A stretch of 64,000 nt of DNA from Bog-473 sp963730395 (GCA_963730395.1 CAVSSK010000006.1:124001-188000), one strand, 5' to 3'; shown: positions 27,861 to 36,645, counted from the stretch's first letter. Numbers and translations: made by a program. The notes: generated by a model from the sequence alone, not told the origin.

Positions 27861-28724
27861 CTCGTCAGTGAGCTCGCCGCTGACGGGATCCCCGTCGCGG
27901 TGACGTGCCGGGTGTTCAAGCTCGCCCGCCAGCCCTACTACCGCTGGCTCGCCGCTCCGGTCACCGCCGCCGAACTCGAGGAGGCCTACCGGGCCAACGC
28001 CCTCTTCGACGCCCACCGCGACGACCCCGAGTTCGGCTACCGATTCTTGGCCGACGAGGCCCGCGACGCCGGCTTCGATGGCTGAGCGCACCGCGTGGCG
28101 GATCTGCTCGCGACAACGGCTGGTGGTCGGCGTTCGGCAAGAAGAAGCCGCGGGAAGAACGGCCAAGGTGCCCACCCCGGTCCACGACGACCTGGTCCAG
28201 CGCCGGTTCGGCAGCCGAGGCCCCGAACCAACTGTGGCTCGCCGACATCACCGAGCACCGGACGACGGAAGGAAAGCTCTACCTCTGCGCGATCAAGGAC
28301 GTCTGCTCCAACCGGATCGTCGGCTACTCGATCGACGAGCGGATGAAGTCCCGCATCGCCGTCGCCGCCCTCAACAACGCCGTCGCCCGACGCGGCGGCG
28401 TGGCCGGCTGCATCTTTCACTCGGACCGGGGATCGCAATTTCGATCCCGGAAAGTCCACCGGGCCTTGAACCGCCACCGCATGGTCGGATCGATGGGCCA
28501 GGTCGGCTCAGCCGGCGACAACGCGGCGATGGAGTGCTTCTTCCCCTGCTCCAGAAGAACGTCCTCAACCGCCGCGCTGGGCCACCCGCGAAGAGCTCCG
28601 CATCGCCATCGTCACCTGGATCGAACGGACCTACCACCGCCGCCGCCGCCAGGACGCCCTCGGCCGATTGACCCCCGTCGAATACGAGATCATCATGACC
28701 CCACCAGCCGATCAGGCTGCGTGA
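27850..28724 (+). CDS. IS3-family transposase OrfB, DDE integrase (frameshifted)
   Basis: Following the A-run slip the frame reads RLYPLVSELAADGIPVAVTC, RQPYYRWLAAPVTAAELEEA and DAHRDDPEFGYRFLADEARD. After shifts near 28080 and 28190 it gives the catalytic core LWLADITEHRTTEGKLYLCA (first Asp), GCIFHSDRGSQFRSRKVHRA (second Asp) and NAAMECFF, where the Glu is present but the usual Ser after it is Cys. The last part, WIERTYHRRRRQDALGRLTP, appears in yet another frame. With at least four shifts the element is unlikely to be active. Confidence 0.75.
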
Positions 28725-28739
28725 CCGAACCTGTCACCT

Positions 28740-29029
28740 GATCGTGCAGCAGACCCCTGTCATCCCTTCGTTGGTTTGGGTTGGGGTGACACCGCACCGA
28801 GCGGAACGACGGACAGGACAGCGACGGGCCTGTATCAGGCAGGCTCCTATTAGGTCACTCCGTCCGACCGGTGGGTGTCGAGTGGGTGACCGGGCCAGGC
28901 CGACGGATCGTACTAAAGACAGTCCAAGGGACGTCAGCCGGTTTATTTGAGTCAGACCTGGCCTGGGCACCCACCCACACGCTGACCAATCCATTCACCG
29001 AAGTGGTGGATCACCCAGCGGCCACTTGA
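28740..29029. other. Stretch after the IS3 element, no gene recognised
   Basis: About 290 bases of mixed composition without a protein-like frame. It may be the remaining part of a module interrupted by the IS3 element. Confidence 0.35.
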
Positions 29030-29053
29030 ATCCTCGCTGCCGGCTTTGGGCGC
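29030..29053 (+). repeat. Palindromic array repeat, copy 14
   Basis: Reads ATCCTCGCTGCCGGC then TTTGGGCGC. The right half GCCGGCTTTGGGCGC is identical to copy 5. Confidence 0.5.
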
Positions 29054-29075
29054 TCCCTGGAAGCCGTGATTTTGC

Positions 29076-29825
29076 CTAGGCGGACTGGTCGGGCCCGTCG
29101 GGTCGCGCAGCGATGAACACAAACTCGCGTCCTGGACGGTCCGGGGCATCTCGAATCTCCTTGACAACGAAACCAACCCGCTCGAGGGCATCGACGATCT
29201 CGGTGCGGCTCCAAAAGCGAAGCGTCGAGTCTGAGACGAGCTCAGTTCCGTCGGACCCGAAGACAAACGTCCAACGAAACTTGATGAATGGTTGGGTGGT
29301 CTCGAGGAGCTCCATCCAGGTCTCGACAGCACCCACATCGGGCAGCTCGACATGTCGATGGGTGTGCTGACGGTTCCACTCCTTCCAGCCTTCCGCTGCC
29401 GGATTACGAACCTCGAAGACCAGGTGGCCGCCCGGCCGAAGCGCCATTGCAGCGGACTGGAAAACCGAAGTCAGCTCCTCATCTGTCAAGAAACCCTGAG
29501 CGACGTTGCCTGTCATGGTCACCAGGTCAACTTGGAGCGACGGAAGCGATGTCGTCGCATCACCCAGGATCCACCGCACATGATCAGCATTGGGCTTCCT
29601 TCGCGCTATTTCAAGAGAAGCAGCGGCGGGATCGAGCCCCGAAACAGCTATCCCATGGACAGCGAGAAGGCAGGCGAATGTGCCCGTTCCGCACCCGATG
29701 TCAAGTACCGATCGGCCGCCCAACGCAACGACAAGGGCGATGTAAGGATCGAGATCGGGTCGGTTCGGCTCGAGGGGGTCATAGATCTCCGCTAGTCGTC
29801 GATCCTCAAAGATCGCATCGGCCAT
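29076..29825 (-). CDS. Class I SAM-dependent methyltransferase
   Basis: This 249-residue cytosolic protein has SAM motif I VLDIGCGTGTFACLLA near residue 45, the acidic motif II in VSGLDPAAASLEIA, ILGDATTSLPSL for motif III, VDLVTMTGNVAQGF, and the RPGGHLVFEVRNPA strand of motif IV/V. The frame is open further upstream, but ATG 29825 (MADAIFEDRRLAEIYDPLEP) follows a ribosome-like aaggatgg and starts the domain correctly. The methyl acceptor is unknown. It is intact and alone between repeat copies 14 and 15. Confidence 0.85.
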   Translation of the reverse strand: MADAIFEDRRLAEIYDPLEPNRPDLDPYIALVVALGGRSVLDIGCGTGTFACLLAVHGIAVSGLDPAAASLEIARRKPNADHVRWILGDATTSLPSLQVDLVTMTGNVAQGFLTDEELTSVFQSAAMALRPGGHLVFEVRNPAAEGWKEWNRQHTHRHVELPDVGAVETWMELLETTQPFIKFRWTFVFGSDGTELVSDSTLRFWSRTEIVDALERVGFVVKEIRDAPDRPGREFVFIAARPDGPDQSA

Positions 29826-29843
29826 TTCGCCATCCTTGCAGGC

Positions 29844-29869
29844 TGTCCCAATGCGCGGGCTGGAGACCA
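29844..29869 (+). repeat. Palindromic array repeat, copy 15
   Basis: Reads TGTCCCAATGCGCGGG then CTGGAGACCA, in the 50-bp gap between the methyltransferase start and the HAD stop. Its right side resembles copy 10. Confidence 0.55.
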
Positions 29870-29875
29870 CTGCCC

Positions 29876-30550
29876 CTAAGACAGGAGGGCAGGTAGTTGC
29901 GCCATGTCGTTGAAGACGACGGCCTCTCCTATCGATAGCGATTCGGCACTGGTAACGCCTCCGGAGAACCCGAACACCGTCATCCCGGCAGCCAGTCCTG
30001 CATTGACTCCAGAGACGCTGTCCTCCACCACGGCACACCGTTCGGGTGATGCACCCATCGACTTGGCGGCATGGAGAAAGATGTCCGGTGCGGGCTTGCC
30101 TTTCTCCACGTCATCGACGCTGAAGATCCGTCCACGGAATCGATGGAGAAGCCCTGTCTTACCGAGAGTGAACCGCATCCGATCGTGACTTCCACTTGAT
30201 GCAACGCACGTCGGGAGGGTGATCTCGAGCAGCGCCTTGATGACGCCCGGTACCGGCACGAGCTCCGCCTCGAACACTTCCCGATAGCGAGTCTCGAATT
30301 CAGAGTCCCAATCAATACTGCGACCGAGGTTTCGCTCGATCTCTTCATGCATGTACGCCGCCGACCGGCCGACGAAGCGTTCGACGATGTCCGACTCCGT
30401 GAGGGGCCATCCCAGGCCGGTAACGATCTCGGCCTCGACCCGAACAGCCAACCGCTCGCTGTCGACTAACACGCCGTCACAGTCGAAGATAACTAGGTCA
30501 ATGCTGCCCACCACCGGCAGCCTAAGGCGGGTCGGGTAGGGGTGCCTCAC
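29876..30550 (-). CDS. HAD-superfamily hydrolase (beta-phosphoglucomutase/phosphatase type)
   Basis: This 224-residue protein has motif I DLVIFDCDGVLVDSE (nucleophile and acid Asp), a helical cap with TESDIVERFVGRSAAYMHEE, motif II ASSGSHD, motif III KGKPAPDIFLHAAKSM and motif IV VVEDSVSGVNAGLAAGM. It is the class that acts on sugar phosphates and similar small substrates. The annotated GTG at 30550 abuts repeat copy 16. A second GTG near 30514 (VVGSIDLVIFDCDG) would give the usual short N-terminus. The frame is intact. Confidence 0.85.
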   Translation of the reverse strand: MRHPYPTRLRLPVVGSIDLVIFDCDGVLVDSERLAVRVEAEIVTGLGWPLTESDIVERFVGRSAAYMHEEIERNLGRSIDWDSEFETRYREVFEAELVPVPGVIKALLEITLPTCVASSGSHDRMRFTLGKTGLLHRFRGRIFSVDDVEKGKPAPDIFLHAAKSMGASPERCAVVEDSVSGVNAGLAAGMTVFGFSGGVTSAESLSIGEAVVFNDMAQLPALLS

Positions 30551-30554
30551 TTGG

Positions 30555-30578
30555 ATATGGGCCGCGCGGTAGGGGGCA
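30555..30578 (+). repeat. Palindromic array repeat, copy 16
   Basis: Reads ATATGGGCCGCGCGG then TAGGGGGCA, followed by TTTCAG as in copy 8. The left half is diverged, and the copy lies directly upstream of the HAD gene start. Confidence 0.5.
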
Positions 30579-30679
30579 TTTCAGAGCCCTGAGTGGAGGC
30601 CTGCGGGCCGATCCTTCCCCGGGCGCCTCCGAGTCATCCTTCGATCAGGTCCATACCTCTCCGCAGCTCGTTGGGGCTA

Positions 30680-30776
30680 TCGTTGGAGCGGGTCGTTACT
30701 GGCGTCTGGGTGGAGTACCACCGGGGACCGACCCGCCGGCAGCCTGCCGGATATAGCCGTGCGCCTGGGCGAAGAC
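30680..30776 (+). ncRNA. ZTP (pfl) riboswitch upstream of glyA
   Basis: The segment contains gggtcgttactggcg, then a short stem gggtgg...accaccgggga, then cgacccgcc, and after a variable linker gtgcgcctgggcg. This order, with the late CGCCTGGGC box, is the pfl-motif aptamer that senses ZMP/ZTP. Pfl RNAs typically control glyA and purine or one-carbon genes, as here. High ZTP, which signals low 10-formyl-tetrahydrofolate, would switch the gene on. Confidence 0.8.
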
Positions 30777-30798
30777 TCGATGTCGTCCGAAGGAGCGC

Positions 30799-32226
30799 GT
30801 GGTGCCCGAACCAGTCGTAGCGAGTGCCTATCGATCGGCGTTAGAGGTGATCTCTGCCGCCGAACCAGATGTGGCAGCGGCCATCGTCGGTGAGCTGGAG
30901 TCCCAACGGCGTCAACTGAAGCTCATCGCTTCAGAGAACTACGCCTCACCGGCCGTGCTGCTGGCCATGGGCAACTGGCTGTCGGACAAGTATGCCGAGG
31001 GCACTCCGGGCCATCGCTTCTATGCCGGATGCGAGATGGTTGACCGGATCGAGACATTGGCTACCGACCACGCCAAAGCACTGTTCGGCGCCGATCACGC
31101 CTATGTCCAGCCTCATTCGGGGATCGACGCCAACCTGGTTGCTTACTGGGCCATCCTTGCCCACCGAGTCGAGCAGCCATTCCTCAACGAGGCTGGGGCG
31201 GCTCACGTGAACGACCTTGACTCCGTGAGCTGGGATCAACTGCGCAACGAACTGCACTCCCAGCGCATGATGGGCATGGCTCTCGACGCCGGTGGGCACC
31301 TCACCCATGGGTTCCGACCCAATATTTCCGGGAAGCTCTTTGACCAGGCTAGTTACGGGGTCGATTCCGCTTCCGGACTCCTCGACTACGGCGCCATAGC
31401 GGCCCAGGTGAGAGAGTTCCGTCCGCTGGTGCTCGTGGCGGGGTACTCGGCCTACCCCCGGAACCCCAATTTCGCCATCTTGGCTGAGATCGCCCACGAC
31501 GTCGGGGCTACTTTCATGGTCGACATGGCCCACTTCGCTGGGCTGGTGGCCGGGAAAGTGCTGGTCGGTGACCTCGATCCGGTGCCCCACGCCGATGTCG
31601 TGACCTCCACCACCCACAAATCACTGCGCGGACCTCGGGGTGGACTGGTGCTCTGCGCCGAGGAATACGCACCCTACGTAGACAAAGGATGCCCGATGGT
31701 CCTCGGTGGACCGCTGCCCCACATGATGGCCGCCAAGGCCGTTGCCTTGTCTGAAGCTCGCCAGCCCTCGTTCGCTGCCTATGCCGTCCACATCGTAGAG
31801 AATGCACGCGCTCTGGCGGAAGGTCTGATGCGGCGGGGTGCACGGCTCATCACTGGTGGAACTGACAACCACCTTGTGCTCTTGGACGTGGCTTCCAGCT
31901 TCGGACTCACCGGCCGTCAAGCTGAGGCTGCCCTGCTTGACGCAGGGGTCGTCACCAATCGCAACTCATTGCCAGGTGACGCCAACGGCGCCTGGTACAC
32001 CTCGGGAATTCGACTTGGCACACCGGCGCTGACCACGCTGGGATTTAGGCCAGACGAGATCGACGAAGTCGCCGACGTCATAGTCACTGCCTTGAGAGCC
32101 ACGACACCGGCGACATCCACAGCCAAAGCGAAGTACGAGATCGATCCCCACATCGCCCAAGTCTGCGAAGACCGGTGTTTCAGTTTGCTCGACCGCCACC
32201 GCCTCTATGCGGACATCGAGCTGTAA
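30799..32226 (+). CDS. glyA: Serine hydroxymethyltransferase
   Basis: This 475-residue PLP enzyme interconverts serine and glycine and supplies 5,10-methylene-tetrahydrofolate. It shows LKLIASENYASPAVLLAMGN near the start, the glycine-rich turn region, VDMAHFAGLVAGKVL, and the Schiff-base lysine in TSTTHKSLRGPRGG near residue 274. NRNSLPGD and SGIRLGTPALTTLGF in the C-terminal domain complete the family pattern. The GTG at 30799 follows aaggag. The chain is longer than the 420-residue type, like the second SHMT class of actinobacteria. A ZTP riboswitch precedes it, and the frame is undamaged among many broken neighbours. Confidence 0.95.
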   Translation: MVPEPVVASAYRSALEVISAAEPDVAAAIVGELESQRRQLKLIASENYASPAVLLAMGNWLSDKYAEGTPGHRFYAGCEMVDRIETLATDHAKALFGADHAYVQPHSGIDANLVAYWAILAHRVEQPFLNEAGAAHVNDLDSVSWDQLRNELHSQRMMGMALDAGGHLTHGFRPNISGKLFDQASYGVDSASGLLDYGAIAAQVREFRPLVLVAGYSAYPRNPNFAILAEIAHDVGATFMVDMAHFAGLVAGKVLVGDLDPVPHADVVTSTTHKSLRGPRGGLVLCAEEYAPYVDKGCPMVLGGPLPHMMAAKAVALSEARQPSFAAYAVHIVENARALAEGLMRRGARLITGGTDNHLVLLDVASSFGLTGRQAEAALLDAGVVTNRNSLPGDANGAWYTSGIRLGTPALTTLGFRPDEIDEVADVIVTALRATTPATSTAKAKYEIDPHIAQVCEDRCFSLLDRHRLYADIEL

Positions 32227-32350
32227 ATGACTTGCTCGGAGAGTACGGACAATGCAGTGAGTTTCTCGAATCAAGAAGGCGTTACTGCACTAGTAACCTC
32301 AACCGGGACAGAAGGTCTCTCCGATCAGCGAGCAGCACATCGCCCAGGGG

Positions 32351-32377
32351 TGTCCCCGAACCGGGAAGGAATGCACC
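32351..32377 (+). repeat. Palindromic array repeat, copy 17
   Basis: Reads TGTCCCCGAACCGGG then AAGGAATGCACC, between glyA and the HIT gene. Confidence 0.55.
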
Positions 32378-32414
32378 TGGTTCGGTTGTCAGCCACAATC
32401 AACACGTGGAGGAA

Positions 32415-32870
32415 ATGACCCGCTGCGACTTCTGCAACCTTGACGCCTTTCGACAAGATTCAACTTTTGTCCGTGAGAACGATTTGTGCCTGTTTGCGAG
32501 CGGAGCGGCGAGAGAGGGCGAGTCTCAGTCGCTGCTTTGGGGCAGCGGAATCATCGTCCCGAAAGTGCATCGCGAGACTGTATTTGACCTCCTCCCGGAC
32601 GAGTTCATGGCGACCCAGCATCTCCTCCTAGAAGTCCGGCCACTCCTCGAAGAGCTCTATCAACCCGATGGCTTCACGATCGGCTGGAACTGTTTCGCTG
32701 CCTCCGGGCAGGCAGTCCCGCACGCTCATCTCCACGTCCTGTTGCGGTACGCGGACGAACCACTTGCAGGGAAGGGGATTCGCTGGTCCTTTCGACAGCC
32801 CGAGAACCTCCGGCCAGACCCTTTCTCAAAGGGGCGCGGCGGGACACGTTTATTAGGCCATGCCGACTGA
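32415..32870 (+). CDS. HIT family protein
   Basis: This 151-residue cytosolic hydrolase has a CDFCNL zinc-type pair at the start, SGIIVPKVHRETVFDLLPDE in the middle and the full histidine triad in AVPHAHLHVLLRYADE near residue 105. Substrates of the family are nucleotide conjugates such as AMP-amidates or dinucleoside polyphosphates. ATG 32415 follows a ggaggaa ribosome site. It is the second HIT gene in the window, intact, and follows the repeat orientation. Confidence 0.85.
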   Translation: MTRCDFCNLDAFRQDSTFVRENDLCLFASGAAREGESQSLLWGSGIIVPKVHRETVFDLLPDEFMATQHLLLEVRPLLEELYQPDGFTIGWNCFAASGQAVPHAHLHVLLRYADEPLAGKGIRWSFRQPENLRPDPFSKGRGGTRLLGHAD

Positions 32871-32876
32871 TCCGAC

Positions 32877-32892
32877 TGCCCCCGTTCGCCGG
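32877..32892 (+). repeat. Palindromic array repeat, copy 18, left part (interrupted)
   Basis: TGCCCCCGTTCGCCGG stops at the terminal repeat of the recombinase element. Joined to the right part at 35343, with one CGCCGG removed, it restores a full copy ending CTCGGGGCGCA. Confidence 0.85.
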
Positions 32893-32907
32893 TTATACAG
32901 GTGATCC
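32893..32907 (+). repeat. Left terminal inverted repeat of the recombinase element
   Basis: Fifteen bases TTATACAGGTGATCC, matching the right end exactly in inverse. A CCTGGG motif follows within 10 bases at both ends. Confidence 0.9.
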
Positions 32908-32969
32908 ACCTCCTGGGATAGGCATCCGGGGGATCCTCCTCGGGTGCAAACCCGACCAGGAGGTGTGCG

Positions 32970-34011
32970 GTGGAGTGGAGTCCGTCATTCGAGTGTCACG
33001 TCCGTCCCGACGGTGAACACGTCTATAGGATCGGCCACCAGCTGATCGACGAGTTCTTGGAGTTCGTGGTCGGCCGGGCCCGTCCGAACACGGTGCGGGC
33101 CTATGCCCACGACCTGAGCGTCTTCTTCAGCGTGGTGAAGAAGGACCCGCTCGAGGTGAGGCCCAAGGACGTCATGGCCTTCGTCACCGCGCAGCGTCGT
33201 CCCAAGCCCGGGGCCGAGAACGTGGTGCGCATCGCCGACGGTTCCGCTGGACTCTCGGCAGCGACGATCAAGCGCCGGCTGGCGGCGGTCTCGAGCTTCT
33301 ATGGCTACCTGATCACCCGCGACGACGTCGACGTGACGGCCAACCCGGTGCCCCGGGGCATCGCCACCCGTCAGAGCCGCTCTCGGGGCGGGCGGGGTCT
33401 GCCGCTGGTGCGCGGGGTGCGCCGGCTGCCCAGGATCCTCGACCCCGACGAGATCGACGCGCTCATGGGGGCGCTGCGCACCGAGCGGGACCGGGCCATG
33501 ACCCAGGCCATGGTGCTGGGCGGCCTGCGGCGCTGCGAGGTGCTCGGCCTTCGCCTGGGCGATCTGCGTCTCGGCGAGTGGCGGGTGTTGATCAGAGAAG
33601 GCAAGGGCGGACACGAACGCCTGGTGCCGCTGTCGCCGACCTTCTTCGCCACCGTGGCGCGCTACATGGACCACGAGCGACCAGAGACGACGAGCGACGC
33701 GCTCTTCGTCGCGCTCAAAGGAGCACGGCGCGGCCAACCACTCTCGGTGCCGGGTCTGGACCAGATCATCAGCGCCGCCCGGGGCGGGCCGAACTCAGCC
33801 ACGGCACCTGCCACGAACTGCGCCACACCTGCTTCACCCGTTTGCGCGAAGCGGGCATGGCCATCGAAGCCATCCAGGCCCAGGCCGGACACCGCTCCAT
33901 CACCTCGACGCGGATCTATCTGCACCTCGAGCGTCGACTGGCTGGACGACGAGTACCGCCGGGCCGACAGAAGCCATCGAGGCCCAGGCACTCGTGGGGG
34001 TGGCCCAATGA
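32970..34011 (+). CDS. Tyrosine recombinase 1 of the element (frameshifted)
   Basis: The GTG at 32970, after aggaggtg, starts MEWSPSFECHVRPDGEHVYR. An N-terminal SAM-like core-binding domain (YRIGHQLIDEFLEFVVGRAR) follows, and then the catalytic domain: Arg in GGLRRCEVLGLRLGDL, then in other frames HELRHTCFTRLREAG (HxxR), AGHRSITSTRIYLHL (His and Tyr) and EAIEAQALVGVAQ to a TGA that overlaps the next ATG. Shifts near 33785, 33935 and 33968 must be bridged. With them the enzyme is complete, about 345 residues; as given it is broken. Confidence 0.8.
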
Positions 34012-35293
34012 ACGCGCTCGCCCGACTCGCAGCCGTCCCAGCCGCGGCGCCGGGGCGGCGGGAAGCCCGAGGTCACGTGGGCCGAGATCGCCGCCAGGGC
34101 ACCGGTCATGGTGGCCACCATGGCCTCCTACCTGGACCAACTCGAGGTCTCGGCCCGTCCGGGCACCGTGGCCGCCGCCGAGCTGACGCTGCGGCTCTTC
34201 GCCCACCGGGTGAGCGAGGCCGACCCGGCCTGTGTCTCGGTGGCGCGCATCGCACGGCCCCACATCGAGGACTTCAAGCGCTGGCTGGCGGCGCGCGGGG
34301 CAAGACCGGCAAGCCCTTGGCCACCATGACGATCCGTCACCGGCTCAGCACCGTGCGCACCTTCTTCGAGCGCATCATGGAGTGGGACTACGACGACGCC
34401 CCGGCCCGCCTGTTCATCTACATGAGCGACTTCCCGGCCCTCGACGAGCCGCTGCCCAAGTTCTTGGACGACCCCACGGCGGCCAAGTTCATGGCGGCGC
34501 TGGCCGAGGACCCCAACCTGCGCCGCCGGCTCATGGTCGAACTGTTGGCCCGCACCGGGATGCGCGTCGGCGAGCTCGCCGGGCTCGAAGACGACGCCAT
34601 GGTGCGCAAGGGGGACGGCCATCGCCTCCGCATCCCCATCGGCAAGCTGCACAACGACCGCTACGTGCCGCTGCTCCCGATGCTGGTCGACCTCATCGCC
34701 GAGTACAAGGCCGTGCGCGGGCGCTCACGCTCGGGCCACCTCCTCGAGCGCGACGACGGTCGGCCCTTCGACCGGCGCACCGTGCACCGCTACGTGGCCA
34801 GCGTGGCCAAGCGGGCCGGGGTCGGCCACGTCCATCCCCACCAGCTGCGCCACACGCTCGCCACCCAGTCGATCAACCGGGGCATGAGCCTCGAGGCCAT
34901 CGCCGCCTTGCTCGGGCACCGCTCCATGGACATGACCCTGACCTATGCCGCGCATCTCCGACGACACCGTCGCCGACGCGTACTTCAAGGTGACCGAAGC
35001 GGTCGAGGCCCAGTACTACGGACTCTCCGGCGCCACCGCTGCCTCGACCGCGTCTCGAGCGCCCGCCGCCGGTCAGCGACCATCGCCGATTGCTCGCCAA
35101 CGGTCACTGCACGAGGCCCGCTCTGCTCGACTGCGCCTTCGAGAGCGTCTGTGAGCGCTGTGGGTTCTTCGAGACCGGTCCGCAGTTCCTCACCATCTTG
35201 AAGCGCCAGCGCAAGCACGCCGACGAGCGCGGTCAGAGCGACCGCAGTCAGCTCTTCGACGGCCTCATCGAAGGAGTCGCCGACGCCCAGTGA
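34008..35293 (+). CDS. Tyrosine recombinase 2 of the element, with C-terminal Cys-rich domain (frameshifted)
   Basis: MNALARLAAVPAAA leads into VMVATMASYLDQLEVSARPG and SVARIARPHIEDFKRWLAAR (core-binding). It continues with IRHRLSTVRTFFERIMEWDY, Arg in ARTGMRVGELAGLED, HPHQLRHTLATQSINRG, LLGHRSMDMTLTY, then DDTVADAYFKVTEAVEAQYY and a tail LLDCAFESVCERCGFFETGP with a CxxC pair. That tail is characteristic of actinobacterial element-borne integrases. Shifts near 34070, 34305, 34945 and 35085 break it. It overlaps recombinase 1 by ATGA, which implies coupled expression and joint function. Confidence 0.8.
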
Positions 35294-35327
35294 GTGTGCT
35301 TCCATAGGAGCAAAGCCCAGGACCAAC

Positions 35328-35342
35328 GGATCACCTGTATAA
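35328..35342 (-). repeat. Right terminal inverted repeat of the recombinase element
   Basis: Exact inverse of the left terminal repeat, followed directly by CGCCGG and the right half of array repeat copy 18. Confidence 0.9.
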
Positions 35343-35359
35343 CGCCGGCTCGGGGCGCA
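35343..35359 (+). repeat. Palindromic array repeat, copy 18, right part
   Basis: CGCCGGCTCGGGGCGCA. GGGG with final GCA pairs with TGCCCC of the left part at 32877. Confidence 0.8.
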
Positions 35360-35383
35360 ACGTGGGGTCTGACCCATGGGCTG

Positions 35384-36358
35384 CTACCCGTCGGACTTGG
35401 GCGGAGCCAGCCGACCAATCGCCTTCTCGAATGCATGGGTGATGACCACCGCACCCGCATGGTTCGGGTCGTCACCATATCCAATAAGCGATCCTGGATG
35501 ACACACGATGTCGAGCAACGTGCAGGCACTTGCTACCGACACCGGTACACGACCCCAACTCGAACCTACAAAGTGTGTGAGATCCGCCGAGTGGTAGGCC
35601 CCCTGCACATCCGCTGTGGGACTCGCCTCGGCGTGATATGCCTCGCCCATGGTCTTGCTCAGCAAGCCAACCCCGGCGACGGCAGCAACAGCGAGCGATC
35701 GACCAGGGCCGGGAGCCAACCAATCACCGAGCAATGGGTCATAGACGTTCATCCCGACGATTGGTACATGAGGGCCGGTGGCCATCCGTAGGCCAGCCAC
35801 GATCGTCGAAATATTGGTCCTCATCTTCGACAGTCCGTTGACGAAACACGTGGCAGCACCGGGTCGGCTCATGCAAGGTACGACGTCGTTTCCGCCGATA
35901 CTGATCGTGACGAGGGCGATGTGGCCCCGATGGGCGTTCACAAACGAGACGGCGTTGTCGTACTGGGACCCTCCGGGTGCACACGTTGAGCCCTTGACCA
36001 TTGATTCGGTCGTTTCCCCAGAACAGGACATGTCAATGAGGCGAAGACCCGGAACTGAGGAGAGTGAGTACCGGTTGGCCAGTAGATACGGGAAGGATCG
36101 GGTTCCGTCCCACATTCCGACCGAGTCACCGAGCGATAGGTAGTAGGAGATGCCAGGACCGGTGGGAAGGGTCGTCGATGAGGTTGGAGTTGGCTCGTTC
36201 GGGGCGTAGTGCAGAGGAATCGTCGTCGATGCCTGATGGCCAGATGGCGCACCGGCAGCCGGATGTATCGACAGCAACGCCAGTAACGACGAGCAGATGA
36301 GAGAAGTCCCCAGGATCGCCACGACGCCGATTCGCATCCTCGACGACCGGAATATCAT
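35384..36358 (-). CDS. Secreted SGNH/GDSL hydrolase
   Basis: This 324-residue protein has an N-terminal export signal (VVAILGTSLICSSLLALLS), a short Thr/Pro/Ser linker (residues 44-68), and SGNH blocks: I SLGDSVG with Ser79, II DMSCSGETT, III TISIGGNDVVP and V GDDPNHAG with Asp297 and His300 as the likely catalytic pair. Several Cys could form disulfides, fitting an exported enzyme. The family cleaves esters of lipids, polysaccharides or acyl groups at the cell surface. The frame is intact. Before the recombinase element inserted, it was the sole gene between repeat copies 18 and 19. Confidence 0.85.
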   Translation of the reverse strand: MIFRSSRMRIGVVAILGTSLICSSLLALLSIHPAAGAPSGHQASTTIPLHYAPNEPTPTSSTTLPTGPGISYYLSLGDSVGMWDGTRSFPYLLANRYSLSSVPGLRLIDMSCSGETTESMVKGSTCAPGGSQYDNAVSFVNAHRGHIALVTISIGGNDVVPCMSRPGAATCFVNGLSKMRTNISTIVAGLRMATGPHVPIVGMNVYDPLLGDWLAPGPGRSLAVAAVAGVGLLSKTMGEAYHAEASPTADVQGAYHSADLTHFVGSSWGRVPVSVASACTLLDIVCHPGSLIGYGDDPNHAGAVVITHAFEKAIGRLAPPKSDG

Positions 36359-36421
36359 GAGTCTCCTCCACCAGCTCCGGCGCTTTACCGAGAAAATCTA
36401 CTTGCGTAATCGCCGTTCGAC

Positions 36422-36445
36422 TGTCCCCGAGTGCCGGGACCGGTG
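36422..36445 (+). repeat. Palindromic array repeat, copy 19
   Basis: Reads TGTCCCCGAGTGCCGGG then ACCGGTGC, upstream of the SGNH gene, which reads away from it. Confidence 0.65.
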
Positions 36446-36617
36446 CTGCTGACCATCGGCCATCATGACGCAAAGCTCATCCGTGTGGTCCTCGATTGGG
36501 TGCTCCGAACCATCCATCGGACCCCCCATCGAGTACCCCATCTTTGCTAAGTCGCTACCTGGGACCACAGTCATGCCGACCACAATCTCAGAATGTCCAA
36601 GACGCAATGCAACGGAG
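36446..36617. other. Short module without a firm gene
   Basis: Only about 170 bases lie between two repeats. A minus-strand frame (MTVVPGSDLAKMGYSMGGPM and onward) spans most of it but ends inside the repeat and is not recognised. It may be a remnant of a cassette gene. Confidence 0.3.
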
Positions 36618-36643
36618 TGCCCTCACTCGCCGGACCGGGGGCA
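36618..36643 (+). repeat. Palindromic array repeat, copy 20
   Basis: Reads TGCCCTCACTCGCCGG then ACCGGGGGCA. TGCCC and GGGCA are perfectly inverted, and the copy ends 3 bases before the GntR stop codon. Confidence 0.75.
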
Positions 36644-36645
36644 GA

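Larger units (their letters stand above)
27517..28739 (+). mobile_element. IS3-family insertion sequence
   Basis: The left end has GGTGACA (27518) and the right end its inverse TGTCACC (28732), bracketing a two-frame IS3-type transposase. I see no clear target duplication. The element sits inside a repeat-bounded module whose other content (27301-27516 and 28740-29029) shows no gene, so it may have destroyed a cassette gene. Confidence 0.7.
32893..35342 (+). mobile_element. Element with two tyrosine recombinases, perfect 15-bp terminal inverted repeats and 6-bp CGCCGG flanks
   Basis: TTATACAGGTGATCC at 32893-32907 is exactly inverted at 35328-35342. The flanking CGCCGG is present on both sides (32887-32892 and 35343-35348), as a duplication or as coupling bases. 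Inside are two overlapping recombinase genes and little else. The insertion point is the centre of an array repeat. Two-recombinase elements with inverted ends resemble but differ from RIT elements, which have three. Confidence 0.85.

Noticed and set aside
32893..35342. RIT element (recombinases in trio)
   Set aside because: Only two recombinases are present. The small frame at 35090-35293 is the displaced C-terminal domain of the second one, not a third enzyme.
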